From Loripinus fragilis (Eukaryota > Mollusca > Bivalvia > Lucinida > Lucinidae), in assembly GCA_964019695.1 (NCBI GenBank), contig CAXHUL010000525.1, positions 563,001-627,000 on the forward strand: a stretch of 64,000 nt of DNA. The letters run 5' to 3'. Below, in pieces: positions 21,586 to 34,671 of this stretch. Position 1 is the first letter of the stretch; every line of letters begins with the position of its first letter. The translations under genes and the position numbers were made by a program. The notes under the pieces were generated by a model. It worked only from the letters and a program-made list of their open reading frames with translations. It made no database searches and had not been told where the DNA came from.

Positions 21586-22403
21586 GTTCTCAGCTCCTGC
21601 TGTGGGCAGCAAGCCAATTTTTTTTCCAAAATGTTGACCTATAAAAGAGCTTACTCGGGTGTGAAAATTATCATTGTGCGCGCGCGCCCCGGACCGCAAT
21701 TATGATATTTCCTGTTTTCCCATAGGGCCCAAGGCAAATGGGGATAGCGGTTGTACGCGCTTTCTAAGGCTCTGATCGCTTTTAGATTTTGCACGCGGAT
21801 AGGGCCAACAGAGGCGCAGGTATTGCCATGCGCACCCGCCCGCAACAATGTTTCGATACCGAGTTATCGGGGTGTGGAAGTCCTCCGCCCCGAAGCTTTA
21901 CGCGCGTCCGTCTCGCGAACTACTATTTTCATCATGCCCACACGGGCATCAGTTTGTAGTACGGGAGGCCGTCTACAAATAGTGAAAATTTCAAAGCCTT
22001 CCGTCGGGAAATTAAAAAGTTATGAGCATTAGAAGATCTTCCCATTAGGCCCCATTAGGCCACAGCAGCCGACCGGGCCTAAAACTTGCGCGGGTCACTT
22101 TCACGGACGGGCTTGAAACTGGTGCCAGAAGTTAGCCCCCGACCAGTGCTTCATTGTGAGGCATTGCGTAAAATTTTCCCTCCCCCGAGTGCCGAGCAAT
22201 AGCCCCTGAAAGGGCTTTCGGCACAATTTTCACGCCCTTATTTGAGCCACTTGTAGCTGAAGGAATTTTGCGCAAATGACTGAGAGGTGCTCCTGGGCAC
22301 TGCTCATCACTTTGCAATAGGTTCCGGGGCTTTTCGCGAAGGTCGCGTTTTCTCAAACTTTGAGGGCATTAGTGGGTGGGGTGTGAAAACCTCCGAATGC
22401 ATG
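21586..22403 (+). repeat. Monomer 27
   Basis: 818 bp. G299T, T321G, G396A, T481C, C529T*, G595C, C673T*. Partner of monomer 35. Confidence 0.97.
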
Positions 22404-23221
22404 GTTCTCAGCTCCTGCTGTGGGCAGCAAGCCAATTTTTTTTCCAAAATGTTGACCTATAAAAGAGCTTACTCGGGTGTGAAAATTATCATTGTGCGCG
22501 CACGCCCCGGACCGCAATTATGATATTTCCTGTTTTCCCATAGGGCCCAAGGCAAATGGGGATAGCGGTTGTACGCGCTTTCTAAGGCTCTGATCGCTTT
22601 TAGATTTTGCACGCGGATAGGGCCAACAGAGGCGCAGGTATTGCCATGCGCACCCGCCCGCAACAATGTTTCGATACCGAGTTATCGGGGTGTGGAAGTC
22701 CGCCGCCCCGAAGCTTTACGCGCTTCCGTCTCGTGAACTACTATTTTCATCATGCCCACATGGGCATCAGTTTGTAGTACGGGAGGCCGTCTACAAATGG
22801 TGAAAATTTCAAAGCCTTCCGTCGGGAAATTAAAAAGTTATGAGCATTAGAAGATCTTCCCATTAGGCCCCATTAGGCCACAGTAGCCGACCGGGCCTGA
22901 AACTTGCGCGGGTCACTTTCACGGACGGGCTCGAAACTGGTGCCAGAAGTTAGCCCCCGACCAGTGCTTCATTGTGAGGCATTGCGTAAAATTTTCCGTC
23001 CCCCGAGTGCCGAGCAATAGCCCCTGAAAGGGCTTTCGGCACAATTTTCACGCCCTTATTTGAGCCACTTGTAGCCGAAGGAATTTTGCGCAAATGACTG
23101 AGAGGTGCTCCTGGGCACTGCTCATCACTTTGCAATAGGTTCCGGGGCTTTTCGCGAAGGTCGCGTTTTCTCAAACTTTGAGGGCATTAGTGGGTGGGGT
23201 GTGAAAACCTCCGAATGCATG
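22404..23221 (+). repeat. Monomer 28
   Basis: 818 bp. G99A*, C331T*, C358T*, A496G. C331T puts a TGA into the longest plus-strand frame. Partner of monomer 36. Confidence 0.97.
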
Positions 23222-24039
23222 GTTCTCAGCCCCTGCTGTGTGCAGCAAGCCAATTTTTTTTCCAAAATGTTGACCTATAAAAGAGCTTACTCGGGTGTGA
23301 AAATTATCATTGTGCGCGAGCGCCCCGGACCGCAATTATGATATTTCCTGTTTTCCCATAGGGCCCAAGGCAAATGGGGATAGCGGTTGTACGCGCTTTC
23401 TAAGGCTCTGATCGCTTTTAGATTTTGCACGCGGATAGGGCCAACAGAGACGCAGGTATTGCCATGCGCACCCGCCCGCAACAATGTTTCGATACCGAGT
23501 TATCGGGGTGTGGAAGTCCGCCGCCCCGAAGCTTTACGCGCTTCCGTCTCGCGAACTACTATTTTCATCATGCCCACACGGGCATCAGTTTGTAGTACGG
23601 GAGGCCGTCTACAAATGGTGAAAATTTCAAAGCCTTCCGTCGGGAAATTAAAAAGTTATGAGCATTAGAAGATCTTCCCATTAGGCCCCATTAGGCCACA
23701 GTAGCCGACCAGGCCTAAAACTTGCGCGGGTCACTTTCACGGACGGGCTCGAAACTGGTGCCAGAAGTTAGCCCCCGACCAGTGCTTCATTGTGAGGCAT
23801 TGCGTAAAATTTTCCGTCCCCCGAGTGCCGAGCAATAGTCCCTGAAAGGGCTTTCGGCACAATTTTCACGCCCTTATTTGAGCCACTTGTAGCCGAAGGA
23901 ATTTTGCGCAAATGACTGAGAGGTGCTCCTGGGCACTGCTCATCACTTTGCAATAGGTTCCGGGGCTTTTCGCGAAGGTCGCGTTTTCTCAAACTTTGAG
24001 GGCATTAGTGGGTGGGGTGTGAAAACCTCCGAATGCATG
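23222..24039 (+). repeat. Monomer 29
   Basis: 818 bp. T10C, G20T, C98A, G229A, G490A*, C618T. T10C family without A190G. Confidence 0.97.
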
Positions 24040-24857
24040 GTTCTCAGCTCCTGCTGTGGGCAGCAAGCCAATTTTTTTTCCAAAATGTTGACCTATAAAA
24101 GAGCTTACTCGGGTGTGAAAATTATCATTGTGCGCGCGCGCCCCGGACCGCAATTATGATATTTCATGTTTTCCCATAGGGCCCAAGGCAAATGGGGATA
24201 GCGGTTGTACGCGCTTTCTAAGGCTCTGATCGCTTTTAGATTTTGCACGCGGATAGGGCCAACAGAGGCGCAGGTATTGCCATGCGCACCCGCCTGCAAC
24301 AATGTTTCGATACCGAGTTATCGGGGTGTGGAAGTCCGCCGCCCCGAAGCTTTACGCGCTTCCGTCTCGCGAACTACTATTTTCATCATGCCCACACGGG
24401 CATCAGTTTGTAGTACGGGAGGCCGTCTACAAATGGTGAAAATTTCAAAGCCTTCCGTCGGGAAATTAAAAAGTTATGAGCATTAGAAGATCTTCCCATT
24501 AGGCCCCATTAGGCCACAGTAGCCGACCGGGCCTAAAACTTGCGCGGGTCACTTTCACGGACGGGCTCGAAACTGGTGCCAGAAGTTAGCCCCCGACCAG
24601 TGCTTCATTGTGAGGCATTGCGTAAAATTTTCCGTCCCCCGAGTGCCAAGCAATAGCCCCTGAAAGGGCTTTCGGCACAATTTTCACGCCCTTATTTGAG
24701 CCACTTGTAGCCGAAGGAATTTTGCGCAAATGACTGAGAGGTGCTCCTGAGCACTGCTCATCACTTTGCAATAGGTTCCGGGGCTTTTCGCGAAGGTCGC
24801 GTTTTCTCAAACTTTGAGGGCATTAGTGGGTGGGGTGAGAAAACCTCCGAATGCATG
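24040..24857 (+). repeat. Monomer 30
   Basis: 818 bp. C127A, C256T*, G609A*, G711A, T799A. G609A weakens the m604-639 hairpin. Confidence 0.97.
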
Positions 24858-25675
24858 GTTCTCAGCTCCTGCTGTGGGCAGCAAGCCAATTTTTTTTCCA
24901 AAATGTTGACCTATAAAAGAGCTTACTCGGGTGTGAAAATTATGATTGTGCGCGCGCGCCCCGGACCGCAATTATGATATTTCCTGTTTTCCCATAGGGC
25001 CCAAGGCAAATGGGGATAGCGGTTGTACGCGCTTTCTAAGGCTCTGATCGCTTTTAGATTTTGCACGCGGATAGGGCCAACAGAGGCGCAGGTATTGCCA
25101 TGCGCACCCGCCCGCAACAATGTTTCGATACCGAGTTATCGGGGTGTGGAAGTCCGCCGCCCCGAAGCTTTACGCGCTTCCGTCTCGCGAACTACTATTT
25201 TCATCATGCCCACACGGGCATCAGTTTGTAGTACGGGAGGCCGTCTACAAATGGTGAAAATTTCAAAGCCTTCCGTCGGGAAATTAAAAAGTTATGAGCA
25301 TTAGAAGATCTTCCCATTAGGCCCCATTAGGCCACAGTAGCCGACCGGGCCTAAAACTTGCGCGGGTCACTTTCACTGACGGGCTCGAAACTGGTGCCAG
25401 AAGTTAGCCCCCGACCAGTGCTTCATTGTGAGGCATTGCGTAAAATTTTCCGTCCCCCGAGTGCCGAGCAATAGCCCCTGAAAGGGCTTTCGGCACAATT
25501 TTCACGCCCTTATTTGAGCCACTTGTAGCCGAAGGAATTTTGCGCAAATGACTGAGAGGTGCTCCTGGGCACTGCTCATCACTTTGCAATAGGTTCCGGG
25601 GCTTTTCGCGAAGGTCGCGTTTTCTCAAACTTTGAGGGCATTAGTGGGTGGGGTGTGAAAACCTCCGAATACATG
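24858..25675 (+). repeat. Monomer 31
   Basis: 818 bp. C87G, G520T, G814A. G814A destroys the NsiI site and recurs only in monomer 40. Confidence 0.97.
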
Positions 25676-26493
25676 GTTCTCAGCTCCTGCTGTGGGCAGC
25701 AAGCCAATTTTTTTTCCAAAATGTTGACCTATAAAAGAGCTTACTCGGGTGTGAAAATTATCATTGTGCGCGCGCGCCCCGGACCGCAATTATGATATTT
25801 CCTGTTTTCCCATAGGGCCCAAGGCAAATGGGGATAGCGGTTGTACGCGCTTTCTAAGGCTCTGATCGCTTTTAGATTTTGCACGCGGATAGGGCCAACA
25901 GAGGCGCAGGTATTGCCATGCGCACCCGCCCGCAACAATGTTTCGATACCGAGTTATCGGGGTGTGGAAGTCCGCCGCCCCGAAGCTTTACGCGCTTCCG
26001 TCTCGCGAACTACTATTTTCATCATGCCCACACGGGCATCAGTTTGTAGTACGGGAGGCCGTCTACAAATGGTGAAAATTTCAAAGCCTTCCGTCGGGAA
26101 ATTAAAAAGTTATGAGCATTAGAAGATCTTCCCATTAGGCCCCATTAGGCCACAGTAGCCGACCGGGCCTAAAACTTGCGCGGGTCACTTTCACGGACAG
26201 GCTCGAAACTGGTGCCAGAAGTTAGCCCCCGACCAGTGCTTCATTGTGAGGCATTGCGTAAAATTTTCCGTCCCCCGAGTGCCGAGCAATAGCCCCTGAA
26301 AGGGCTTTCGGCACAATTTTCACGCCCTTATTTGAGCCACTTGTAGCCGAAGGAATTTTGCGCAAATGACTGAGAGGTGCTCCTGGGCACTGCTCATCAC
26401 TTTGCAATAGGTTCCGGGGCTTTTCGCGAAGGTCGCGTTTTCTCAAACTTTGAGGGCATTAGTGGGGGGGGTGTGAAAACCTCCGAATGCATG
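25676..26493 (+). repeat. Monomer 32
   Basis: 818 bp. G524A*, T792G. T792G recurs only in monomer 41. Confidence 0.97.
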
Positions 26494-27311
26494 GTTCTCA
26501 GCTCCTGCTGTGGGCAGCAAGCCAATTTTTTTTCCAAAATGTTGACCTATAAAAGAGCTTACTCGGGTGTGAAAATTATCATTGTGCGCGCGCGCCCCGG
26601 ACCGCAATTATGATATTTCCTGTTTTCCCATAGGGCCCAAGGCAAATGGGGATAGCGGTTGTACGCGCTTTCTAAGGCTCTGATCGCTTTTAGATTTTGC
26701 ACGCGGATAGGGCCAACAGAGGCGCAGGTATTGCCATGCGCACCCGCCCGCAACAATGTTTCGATACCGAGTTATCGGGGTGTGGAAGTCCACCGCCCCG
26801 AAGCTTTACGCGCTTCCGTCTCGCAAACTACTATTTTCATCATGCCCACACGGGCATCAGTTTGTAGTACGGGAGGCCGTCTACAAATGGTGAAAATTTC
26901 AAAGCCTTCCGTCGGGAAATTAAAAAGTTATGAGCATTAGAAGATCTTCCCATTAGGCCCCATTAGGCCACAGTAGCCGACCGGGCCTAAAACTTGCGCG
27001 GGTCACTTTCACGGACGGGCTCGAAACTGGTGCCAGAAGTTAGCCCCCGACCAGTGCTTCATTGTGAGGCATTGCGTAAAATTTTCCGTCCCCCGAGTGC
27101 CGAGCAATAGCCCCTGAAAGGGCTTTCGGCACAATTTTCACGCCCTTATTTGAGCCACTTGTAGCCGAAGGAATTTTGCGCAAATGACTGAGAGGTGCTC
27201 CTGGGCACTGCTCATCACTTTGCAATAGGTTCCGGGGCTTTTCGCGAAGGTCGCGTTTTCTCAAACTTTGAGGGCATTAGTGGGTGGGGTGTGAAAACCT
27301 CCGAATGCATG
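26494..27311 (+). repeat. Monomer 33
   Basis: 818 bp. G299A*, G332A*. Confidence 0.97.
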
Positions 27312-28129
27312 GTTCTCAGCCCCTGCTGTGGGCAGCAAGCCAATTTTTTTTCCAAAATGTTGACCTATAAAAGAGCTTACTCGGGTGTGAAAATTATCAT
27401 TGTGCGCGAGCGCCCCGAACCGCAATTATGATATTTCCTGTTTTCCCATAGGGCCCAAGGCAAATGGGGATAGCGGTTGTACGCGCTTTCTAAGGCTCTG
27501 GTCGCTTTTAGATTATGCACGCGGATAGGGCCAACAGAGACGCAGGTATTGCCATGCGCACCCGCCCGCAACAATGTTTTGATACCGAGTTATCGGGGTG
27601 TGGAAGTCTGCCGCCCCGAAGCTTTACGCGCTTCCGTCTCGCAAACTACTATTTTCATCATGCCCACACGGGCATCAGTTTGTAGTACGGGAGGCCGTCT
27701 ACAAATGGTGAAAATTTCAAAGCCTTCCGTCGGGAAATTAAAAAGTTATGAGCATTAGAAGATCTTCCCATTAGGCCCCATTAGGCCACAGTAGCCGACC
27801 GGGCCTAAAACTTGCGCGGGTCACTTTCACGGACGGGCTCGAAACTGGTGCCAGAAGTTAGCCCCCGACCAGTGCTTCATTGTGAGGCATTGCGTAAAAT
27901 TTTCCGTCCCCCGAGTGCCGAGCAATAGCCCCTGAAAGGGCTTTCGGCACAATTTTCACGCCCTTATTTGAGCCACTTGTAGCCGAAGGAATTTTGCGCA
28001 AATGACTGAGAGGTGCTCCTGGGCACTGCTCATCACTTTGCAATAGGTTCCGGGGCTTTTCGCGAAGGTCGCGTTTTCTCAAACTTTGAGGGCATTAGTG
28101 GGTGGGGTGTGAAAACCTCCGAATGCATG
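27312..28129 (+). repeat. Monomer 34
   Basis: 818 bp. T10C, C98A, G107A, A190G, T204A, G229A, C269T*, C298T*, G332A*. Shares G332A with its left neighbour, monomer 33. Confidence 0.97.
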
Positions 28130-28947
28130 GTTCTCAGCTCCTGCTGTGGGCAGCAAGCCAATTTTTTTTCCAAAATGTTGACCTATAAAAGAGCTTACTC
28201 GGGTGTGAAAATTATCATTGTGCGCGCGCGCCCCGGACCGCAATTATGATATTTCCTGTTTTCCCATAGGGCCCAAGGCAAATGGGGATAGCGGTTGTAC
28301 GCGCTTTCTAAGGCTCTGATCGCTTTTAGATTTTGAACGCGGATAGGGCCAACAGAGGCGCAGGTATTGCCATGCGCACCCGCCCGCAACAATGTTTCGA
28401 TACCGAGTTATCAGGGTGTGGAAGTCCTCCGCCCCGAAGCTTTACGCGCGTCCGTCTCGCGAACTACTATTTTCATCATGCCCACACGGGCATCAGTTTG
28501 TAGTACGGGAGGCCGTCTACAAATGGTGAAAATTTCAAAGCCTTCCGTCGGGAAATTAAAAAGTTATGAGCATTAGAAGATCTTCCCATTAGGCACCATT
28601 AGGCCACAGTAGCCGACCGGGCCTAAAACTTGCGCGGGTCACTTTCACGGACGGGCTTGAAACTGGTGCCAGAAGTTAGCCCCCGACCAGCGCTTCATTG
28701 TGAAGCATTGCGTAAAATTTTCCGTCCCCCGAGTGCCGAGCAATAGCCCCTGAAAGGGCTTTCGGCACAATTTTCACGCCCTTATTTGAGCCACTTGTAG
28801 CCGAAGGAATTTTGCGCAAATGACTGAGAGGTGCTCCTGGGCACTGCTCATCACTTTGCAATAGGTTCCGGGGCTTTTCGCGAAGGTCGGGTTTTCTCAA
28901 ACTTTGAGGGCATTAGTGGGTGGGGTGTGAAAACCTCCGAATGCATG
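28130..28947 (+). repeat. Monomer 35
   Basis: 818 bp. C207A, G284A*, G299T, T321G, C466A, C529T*, T562C, G575A, C761G. Confidence 0.97.
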
Positions 28948-29765
28948 GTTCTCAGCTCCTGCTGTGGGCAGCAAGCCAATTTTTTTTCCAAAATGTTGAC
29001 CTATAAAAGAGCTTACTCGGGTGTGAAAATTATCATTGTGCGCGCGCGCCCCGGACCGCAATTATGATATTTCCTGTTTTCCCATAGGGCCCAAGGCAAA
29101 TGGGGATAGCGGTTGTACGCGCTTTCTAAGGCTCTGATCGCTTTTAGATTTTGCACGCGGATAGGGCCAACAGAGGCGCAGGTATTGCCATGCATACCCG
29201 CCCGCAACAATGTTTCGATACCGAGTTATCGGGGTGTGGAAGTCCGCCGCCCCGAAGCTTTACGCGCTTCCGTCTCGTGAACTACTATTTTCATCATGCC
29301 CACATGGGCATCAGTTTGTAGTACGGGAGGCCGTCTACAAATGGTGAAAATTTCAAAGCCTTCCGTCGGGAAATTAAAAATTTATGAGCATTAGAAGATC
29401 TTCCCATTAGGCCCCATTAGGCCACAGTAGCCGACCGGGCCTAAAACTTGCGCGGGTCACTTTCACGGACGGGCTCGAAACTGGTGCCAGAAGTTAGCCC
29501 CCGACCAGTGCTTCATTGTGAGGCATTGCGTAAAATTTTCCGTCCCCCGAGTGCCGAGCAATAGCCCCTGAAAGGGCTTTCGGCACAATTTTCACGCCCT
29601 TATTTGAGCCACTTGTAGCCGAAGGAATTTTGCGCAAATGACTGAGAGGTGCTCCTGGGCACTGCTCATCACTTTGCAATAGGTTCCGGGGCTTTTCGCG
29701 AAGGTCGCGTTTTCTCAAACTTTGAGGGCATTAGTGGGTGGGGTGTGAAAACCTCCGAATGCATG
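28948..29765 (+). repeat. Monomer 36
   Basis: 818 bp. G247A*, C248T, C331T*, C358T*, G434T. Confidence 0.97.
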
Positions 29766-30583
29766 GTTCTCAGCTCCTGCTGTGGGCAGCAAGCCAATTT
29801 TTTTTCCAAAATGTTGACCTATAAAAGAGCTTACTCGGGTGTGAAAATTATCATTGTGGGCGCGCGCCCCGGACCGCAATTATGATATTTCCTGTTTTCC
29901 CATAGGGTCCAAGGCAAATGGGGATAGCGGTTGTACGCGCTTTCTAAGGCTCTGATCGCTTTTAGATTTTGCACGCGGATAGGGCCAACAGAGGCGCAGG
30001 TATTGCCATGCTCACCCGCCCGCAACAATGTTTCGATACCGAGTTATCGGGGTGTGGAAGTCCGCCGCCCCGAAGCTTTACGCGCTTCCGTCTCGCGAAC
30101 TACTATTTTCATCATGCCCACACGGGCATCAGTTTGTAGTACGGGAGGCCGTCTACAAATGGTGAAAATTTCAAAGCCTTCCGTCAGGAAATTAAAAAGT
30201 TATGAGCATTAGAAGATCTTCCCATTAGGCCCCATTAGGCCACAGTAGCCGACCGGGCCTAAAACTTGCGCGGGTCACTTTCACGGACGGGCTCGAAACT
30301 GGTGCCAGAAGTTAGCCCCCGACCAGTGCTTCATTGTGAGGCATTGCGTAAAATTTTCCGTCCCCCGAGTGCCGAGCAATAGCCCCTGAAAGGGCTTTCG
30401 GCACAATTTTCACGCCCTTATTTGAGCCACTTGTAGCCGAAGGAATTTTGCGCAAATGACTGAGAGGTGCTCCTGGGCACTGCTCATCACTTTGCAATAG
30501 GTTCCGGGGCTTTTCGCGAAGGTCGCGTTTTCTCAAACTTTGAGGGCATTAGTGGGTGGGGTGTGAAAACCTCCGAATGCATG
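29766..30583 (+). repeat. Monomer 37
   Basis: 818 bp. C94G, C143T, G247T, G421A*. Confidence 0.97.
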
Positions 30584-31401
30584 GTTCTCAGCTCCTGCTG
30601 TGGGCAGCAAGCCAATTTTTTTTCCAAAATGTTGACCTATAAAAGAGCTTACTCGGGTGTGAAAATTATCATTGTGCGCGCGCGCCCCGGACCGCAATTA
30701 TGATATTTCCTGTTTTCCCATAGGGCCCAAGGCAAATGGGGATAGCGGTTGTACGCGCTTTCTAAGGCTCTGATCGCTTTTAGATTTTGCACGCGGATAG
30801 GGCCAACAGAGGCGCAGGTATTGCCATGCGCACCCGCCTGCAACAATGTTTCGATACCGAGTTATCGGGGTGTGGAAGTCCGCCGCCCCGAAGCTTTACG
30901 CGCTTCCGTCTCGCGAACTACTATTTTCATCATGCCCACACGGGCATCAGTTTGTAGTACGGGAGGCCGTCTACAAATGGTGAAAATTTCAAAGCCTTCC
31001 GTCGGGAAATTAAAAAGTTATGAGCATTAGAAGATCTTCCCATTAGGCCCCATTAGGCCACAGTAGCCGACCGGGCCTAAAACTTGCGCGGGTCACTTTC
31101 ACGGACGGGCTCGAAACTGGTGCCAGAAGTTAGCCCCCGACCAGTGCTTCATTGTGAGGCATTGCGTAAAATTTTCCGTCCCCCGAGTGCCGAGCAATAG
31201 CCCCTGAAAGGGCTTTCGGCACAATTTTCACGCCCTTATTTGAGCCACTTGTAGCCGAAGGAATTTTGCGCAAATGACTGAGAGGTGCTCCTGGGCACTG
31301 CTCATCACTTTGCAATAGGTTCCGGGGCTTTTCGCGAAGGTCGCGTTTTCTCAAACTTTGAGGGCATTAGTGGGTGGGGTGTGAAAACCTCCGAATGCAT
31401 G
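30584..31401 (+). repeat. Monomer 38
   Basis: 818 bp. C256T* only. Confidence 0.97.
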
Positions 31402-32219
31402 GTTCTCAGCTCCTGCTGTGGGCAGCAAGCCAATTTTTTTTCCAAAATGTTGACCTATAAAAGAGCTTACTCGGGTGTGAAAATTATCATTGTGCGCGCG
31501 CGCCCCGGACCGCAATTATGATATTTCCTGTTTTCCCATAGGGCCCAAGGCAAATGGGGATAGCGGTTGTACGCGCTTTCTAAGGCTCTGATCGCTTTTA
31601 GATTTTGCACGCGGATAGGGCCAACAGAGGCGCAGGTATTGCCATGCGCACCCGCCCGCAACAATGTTTCGATACCGAGTTATCGGGGTGTGGAAGTCCG
31701 CCGCCCCGAAGCTTTACGCGCTTCCGTCTCGCGAACTACTATTTTCATCATGCCCACACGGGCATCAGTTTGTAGTACGGGAGGCCGTCTACAAATGGTG
31801 AAAATTTCAAAGCCTTCCGTCAGGAAATTAAAAAGTTATGAGCATTAGAAGATCTTCCCATTAGGCCCAATTAGGCCACAGTAGCCGACCGGGCCTAAAA
31901 CTTGCGCGGGTCACTTTCACGGACGGGCTCGAAACTGGTGCCAGAAGTTAGCCCCCGACCAGTGCTTCATTGTGAGGCATTGCGTAAAATTTTCCGTCCC
32001 CTGAGTGCCGAGCAATAGCCCCTGAAAGGGCTTTCGGCACAATTTTCACGCCCTTATTTGAGCCACTTGTAGCCGAAGAAATTTTGCGCAAATGACTGAG
32101 AGGTGCTCCTGGGCACTGCTCATCACTTTGCAATAGGTTCCGGGGCTTTTCGCGAAGGTCGCGTTTTCTCAAACTTTGAGGGCATTAGTGGGTGGGGTGT
32201 GAAAACCTCCGAATGCATG
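31402..32219 (+). repeat. Monomer 39
   Basis: 818 bp. G421A*, C468A, C601T*, G678A. The order C256T then G421A in 38-39 repeats that of 24-25. Confidence 0.97.
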
Positions 32220-33035
32220 GTTCTCAGCTCCTGCTGTGGGCAGCAAGCCAATTTTTTTTCCAAAATGTTGACCTATAAAAGAGCTTACTCGGGTGTGAAA
32301 ATTATCATTGTGCGCGCGCCCCGGACCGCAATTATGATATTTCCTGTTTTCCCATAGGGCCCAAGGCAAATGGGGATAGCGGTTGTACGCGCTTTCTAAG
32401 GCTCTGATCGCTTTTAGATTTTGCACGCGGATAGGGCCAACAGAGGCGCAGGTATTGCCATGCGCACCCGCCCGCAACAATGTTTCGATACCAAGTTATC
32501 GGGGTGTGGAAGTCCGCCGCCCCGAAGCTTTACGCGCTTCCGTCTCGCGAACTACTATTTTCATCATGCCCACACGGGCATCAGTTTGTAGTACGGGAGG
32601 CCGTCTACAAATGGTGAAAATTTCAAAGCCTTCCGTCGGGAAATTAAAAAGTTATGAGCATTAGAAGATCTTCCCATTAGGCCCCATTAGGCCACAGTAG
32701 CCGACCGGGCCTAAAACTTGCGCGGGTCACTTTCACGGACGGGCTCGAAACTGGTGCCAGAAGTTAGCCCCCGACCAGTGCTTCATTGTGAGGCATTGCG
32801 TAAAATTTTCCGTCCCCCGAGTGCCGAGCAATAGCCCCTGAAAGGGCTTTCGGCACAATTTTCACGCCCTTATTTGAGCCACTTGTAGCCGAAGGAATTT
32901 TGCGCAAATGACTGAGAGGTGCTCCTGGGCACTGCTTATCACTTTGCAATAGGTTCCGGGGCTTTTCGCGAAGGTCGCGTTTTCTCAAACTTTGAGGGCA
33001 TTAGTGGGTGGGGTGTGAAAACCTCCGAATACATG
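32220..33035 (+). repeat. Monomer 40, with 2-bp loss in GC tract
   Basis: 816 bp. One GC is missing from the m91-102 tract. G276A*, C720T, G814A. The frame change makes longer chance frames on both strands. Confidence 0.97.
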
Positions 33036-33853
33036 GTTCTCAGCTCCTGCTGTGGGCAGCAAGCCAATTTTTTTTCCAAAATGTTGACCTATAAAAGAGC
33101 TTACTCGGGTGTGAAAATTATCATTGTGCGCGCGCGCCCCGGACCGCAATTATGATATTTCCTGTTTTCCCATAGGGCCCAAGGCAAATGGGGATAGCGG
33201 TTGTACGCGCTTTCTAAGGCTCTGATCGCTTTTAGATTTTGCACGCGGATAGGGCCAACAGAGGCGCAGGTATTGCCATGCGCACCCGCCCGCAACAATG
33301 TTTCGATACCGAGTTATCGGGGTGTGGAAGTCCGCCGCCCCGAAGCTTTACGCGCTTCCGTCTCGCGAACTACTATTTTCATCATGCCCACACGGGCATC
33401 AGTTTGTAGTACGGGAGGCCGTCTACAAATGGTGAAAATTTCAAAGCCTTCCGTCGGGAAATTAAAAAGTTATGAGCATTAGAAGATCTTCCCATTAGGC
33501 CCCATTAGGCCACAGTAGCCGACCGGGCCTAAAACTTGCGCGGGTCACTTTCACGGACGGGCTCGAAACTGGTGCCAGAAGTTAGCCCCCGACCAGTGCT
33601 TCATTGTGAGGCATTGCGTAAAATTTTCCGTCCCCCGAGTGCCGAGCAATAGCCCCTGAAAGGGCTTTCGGCACAATTTTCACGCCCTTATTTGAGCCAC
33701 TTGTAGCCGAAGGAATTTTGCGCAAATGACTGAGAGGTGCTCCTGGGCACTGCTCATCACTTTGCAATAGGTTCCGGGGCTTTTCGCGAAGGTCGCGTTT
33801 TCTCAAACTTTGAGGGCATTAGTGGGGGGGGTGTGAAAACCTCCGAATGCATG
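33036..33853 (+). repeat. Monomer 41
   Basis: 818 bp. T792G only. Confidence 0.97.
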
Positions 33854-34671
33854 GTTCTCAGCTCCTGCTGTGGGCAGCAAGCCAATTTTTTTTCCAAAAT
33901 GTTGACCTATAAAAGAGCTTACTCGGGTGTGAAAATTATCATTGTGCGCGCGCGCCCCGGACCGCAATTATGATATTTCCTGTTTTCCCATAGGGCCCAA
34001 GGCAAATGGGGATAGCGGTTGTACGCGCTTTCTAAGGCTCTGATCGCTTTTAGATTTTGCACGCGGATAGGGCCAACAGAGGCGCAGGTATTGCCATGCG
34101 CACCCGCCCGCAACAATGTTTCGATACTGAGTTATCGGGGTGTGGAAGTCCGCCGCCCCGAAGCTTTACGCGCTTCCGTCTCGCGAACTACTATTTTCAT
34201 CATGCCCACACGGGCATCAGTTTGTAGTACGGGAAGCCGTCTACAAATGGTGAAAATTTCAAAGCCTTCCGTCGGGAAATTAAAAAGTTATGAGCATTAG
34301 AAGATCTTCCCATTAGGCCCCATTAGGCCACAGTAGCCGACCGGGCCTAAAACTTGCGCGGGTCACTTTCACGGACGGGCTCGAAACTGGTGCCAGAAGT
34401 TAGCCCCCGACCAGTGCTTCATTGTGAGGCATTGCGTAAAATTTTCCGTCCCCCGAGTGCCGAGCAATAGCCCCTGAAAGGGCTTTCGGCACAATTTCCA
34501 CGCCCTTATTTGAGCCACTTGTAGCCGAAGGAATTTTGCGCAAATGACTGAGAGGTGCTCCTGGGCACTGCTCATCACTTTGCAATAGGTTCCGGGGCTT
34601 TTCGCGAAGGTCGCGTTTTCTCAAACTTTGATGGTATTAGTGGGTGGGGTGTGAAAACCTCCGAATGCATG
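33854..34671 (+). repeat. Monomer 42
   Basis: 818 bp. C275T*, G382A, T645C, G779T, C782T. Confidence 0.97.

Larger units (their letters stand above)
20768..29765 (+). repeat. Eight-monomer offset repeat (6544 bp): monomers 26-28 and 34-36
   Basis: Monomers 26/34 share T10C, C98A, A190G and G229A; 27/35 share G299T, T321G and C529T; 28/36 share C331T and C358T. All are at an offset of exactly 6544 (8 x 818). Monomers 30 and 38 also share C256T at this offset. Monomers 29 and 37 do not match, so the similarity is patchy. Each copy has added private mutations, so the duplication is older than those further left. Confidence 0.82.
24858..33853 (+). repeat. Nine-monomer offset repeat (7360 bp): monomers 31-32 and 40-41
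   Basis: G814A in monomer 31 recurs in monomer 40, and T792G in monomer 32 recurs in monomer 41, both at an offset of 7360 (9 x 818 less the 2 bp lost from the GC tract of monomer 40). Neither variant occurs elsewhere in the window. Only two markers support this block, so its ends are not defined. Confidence 0.7.
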
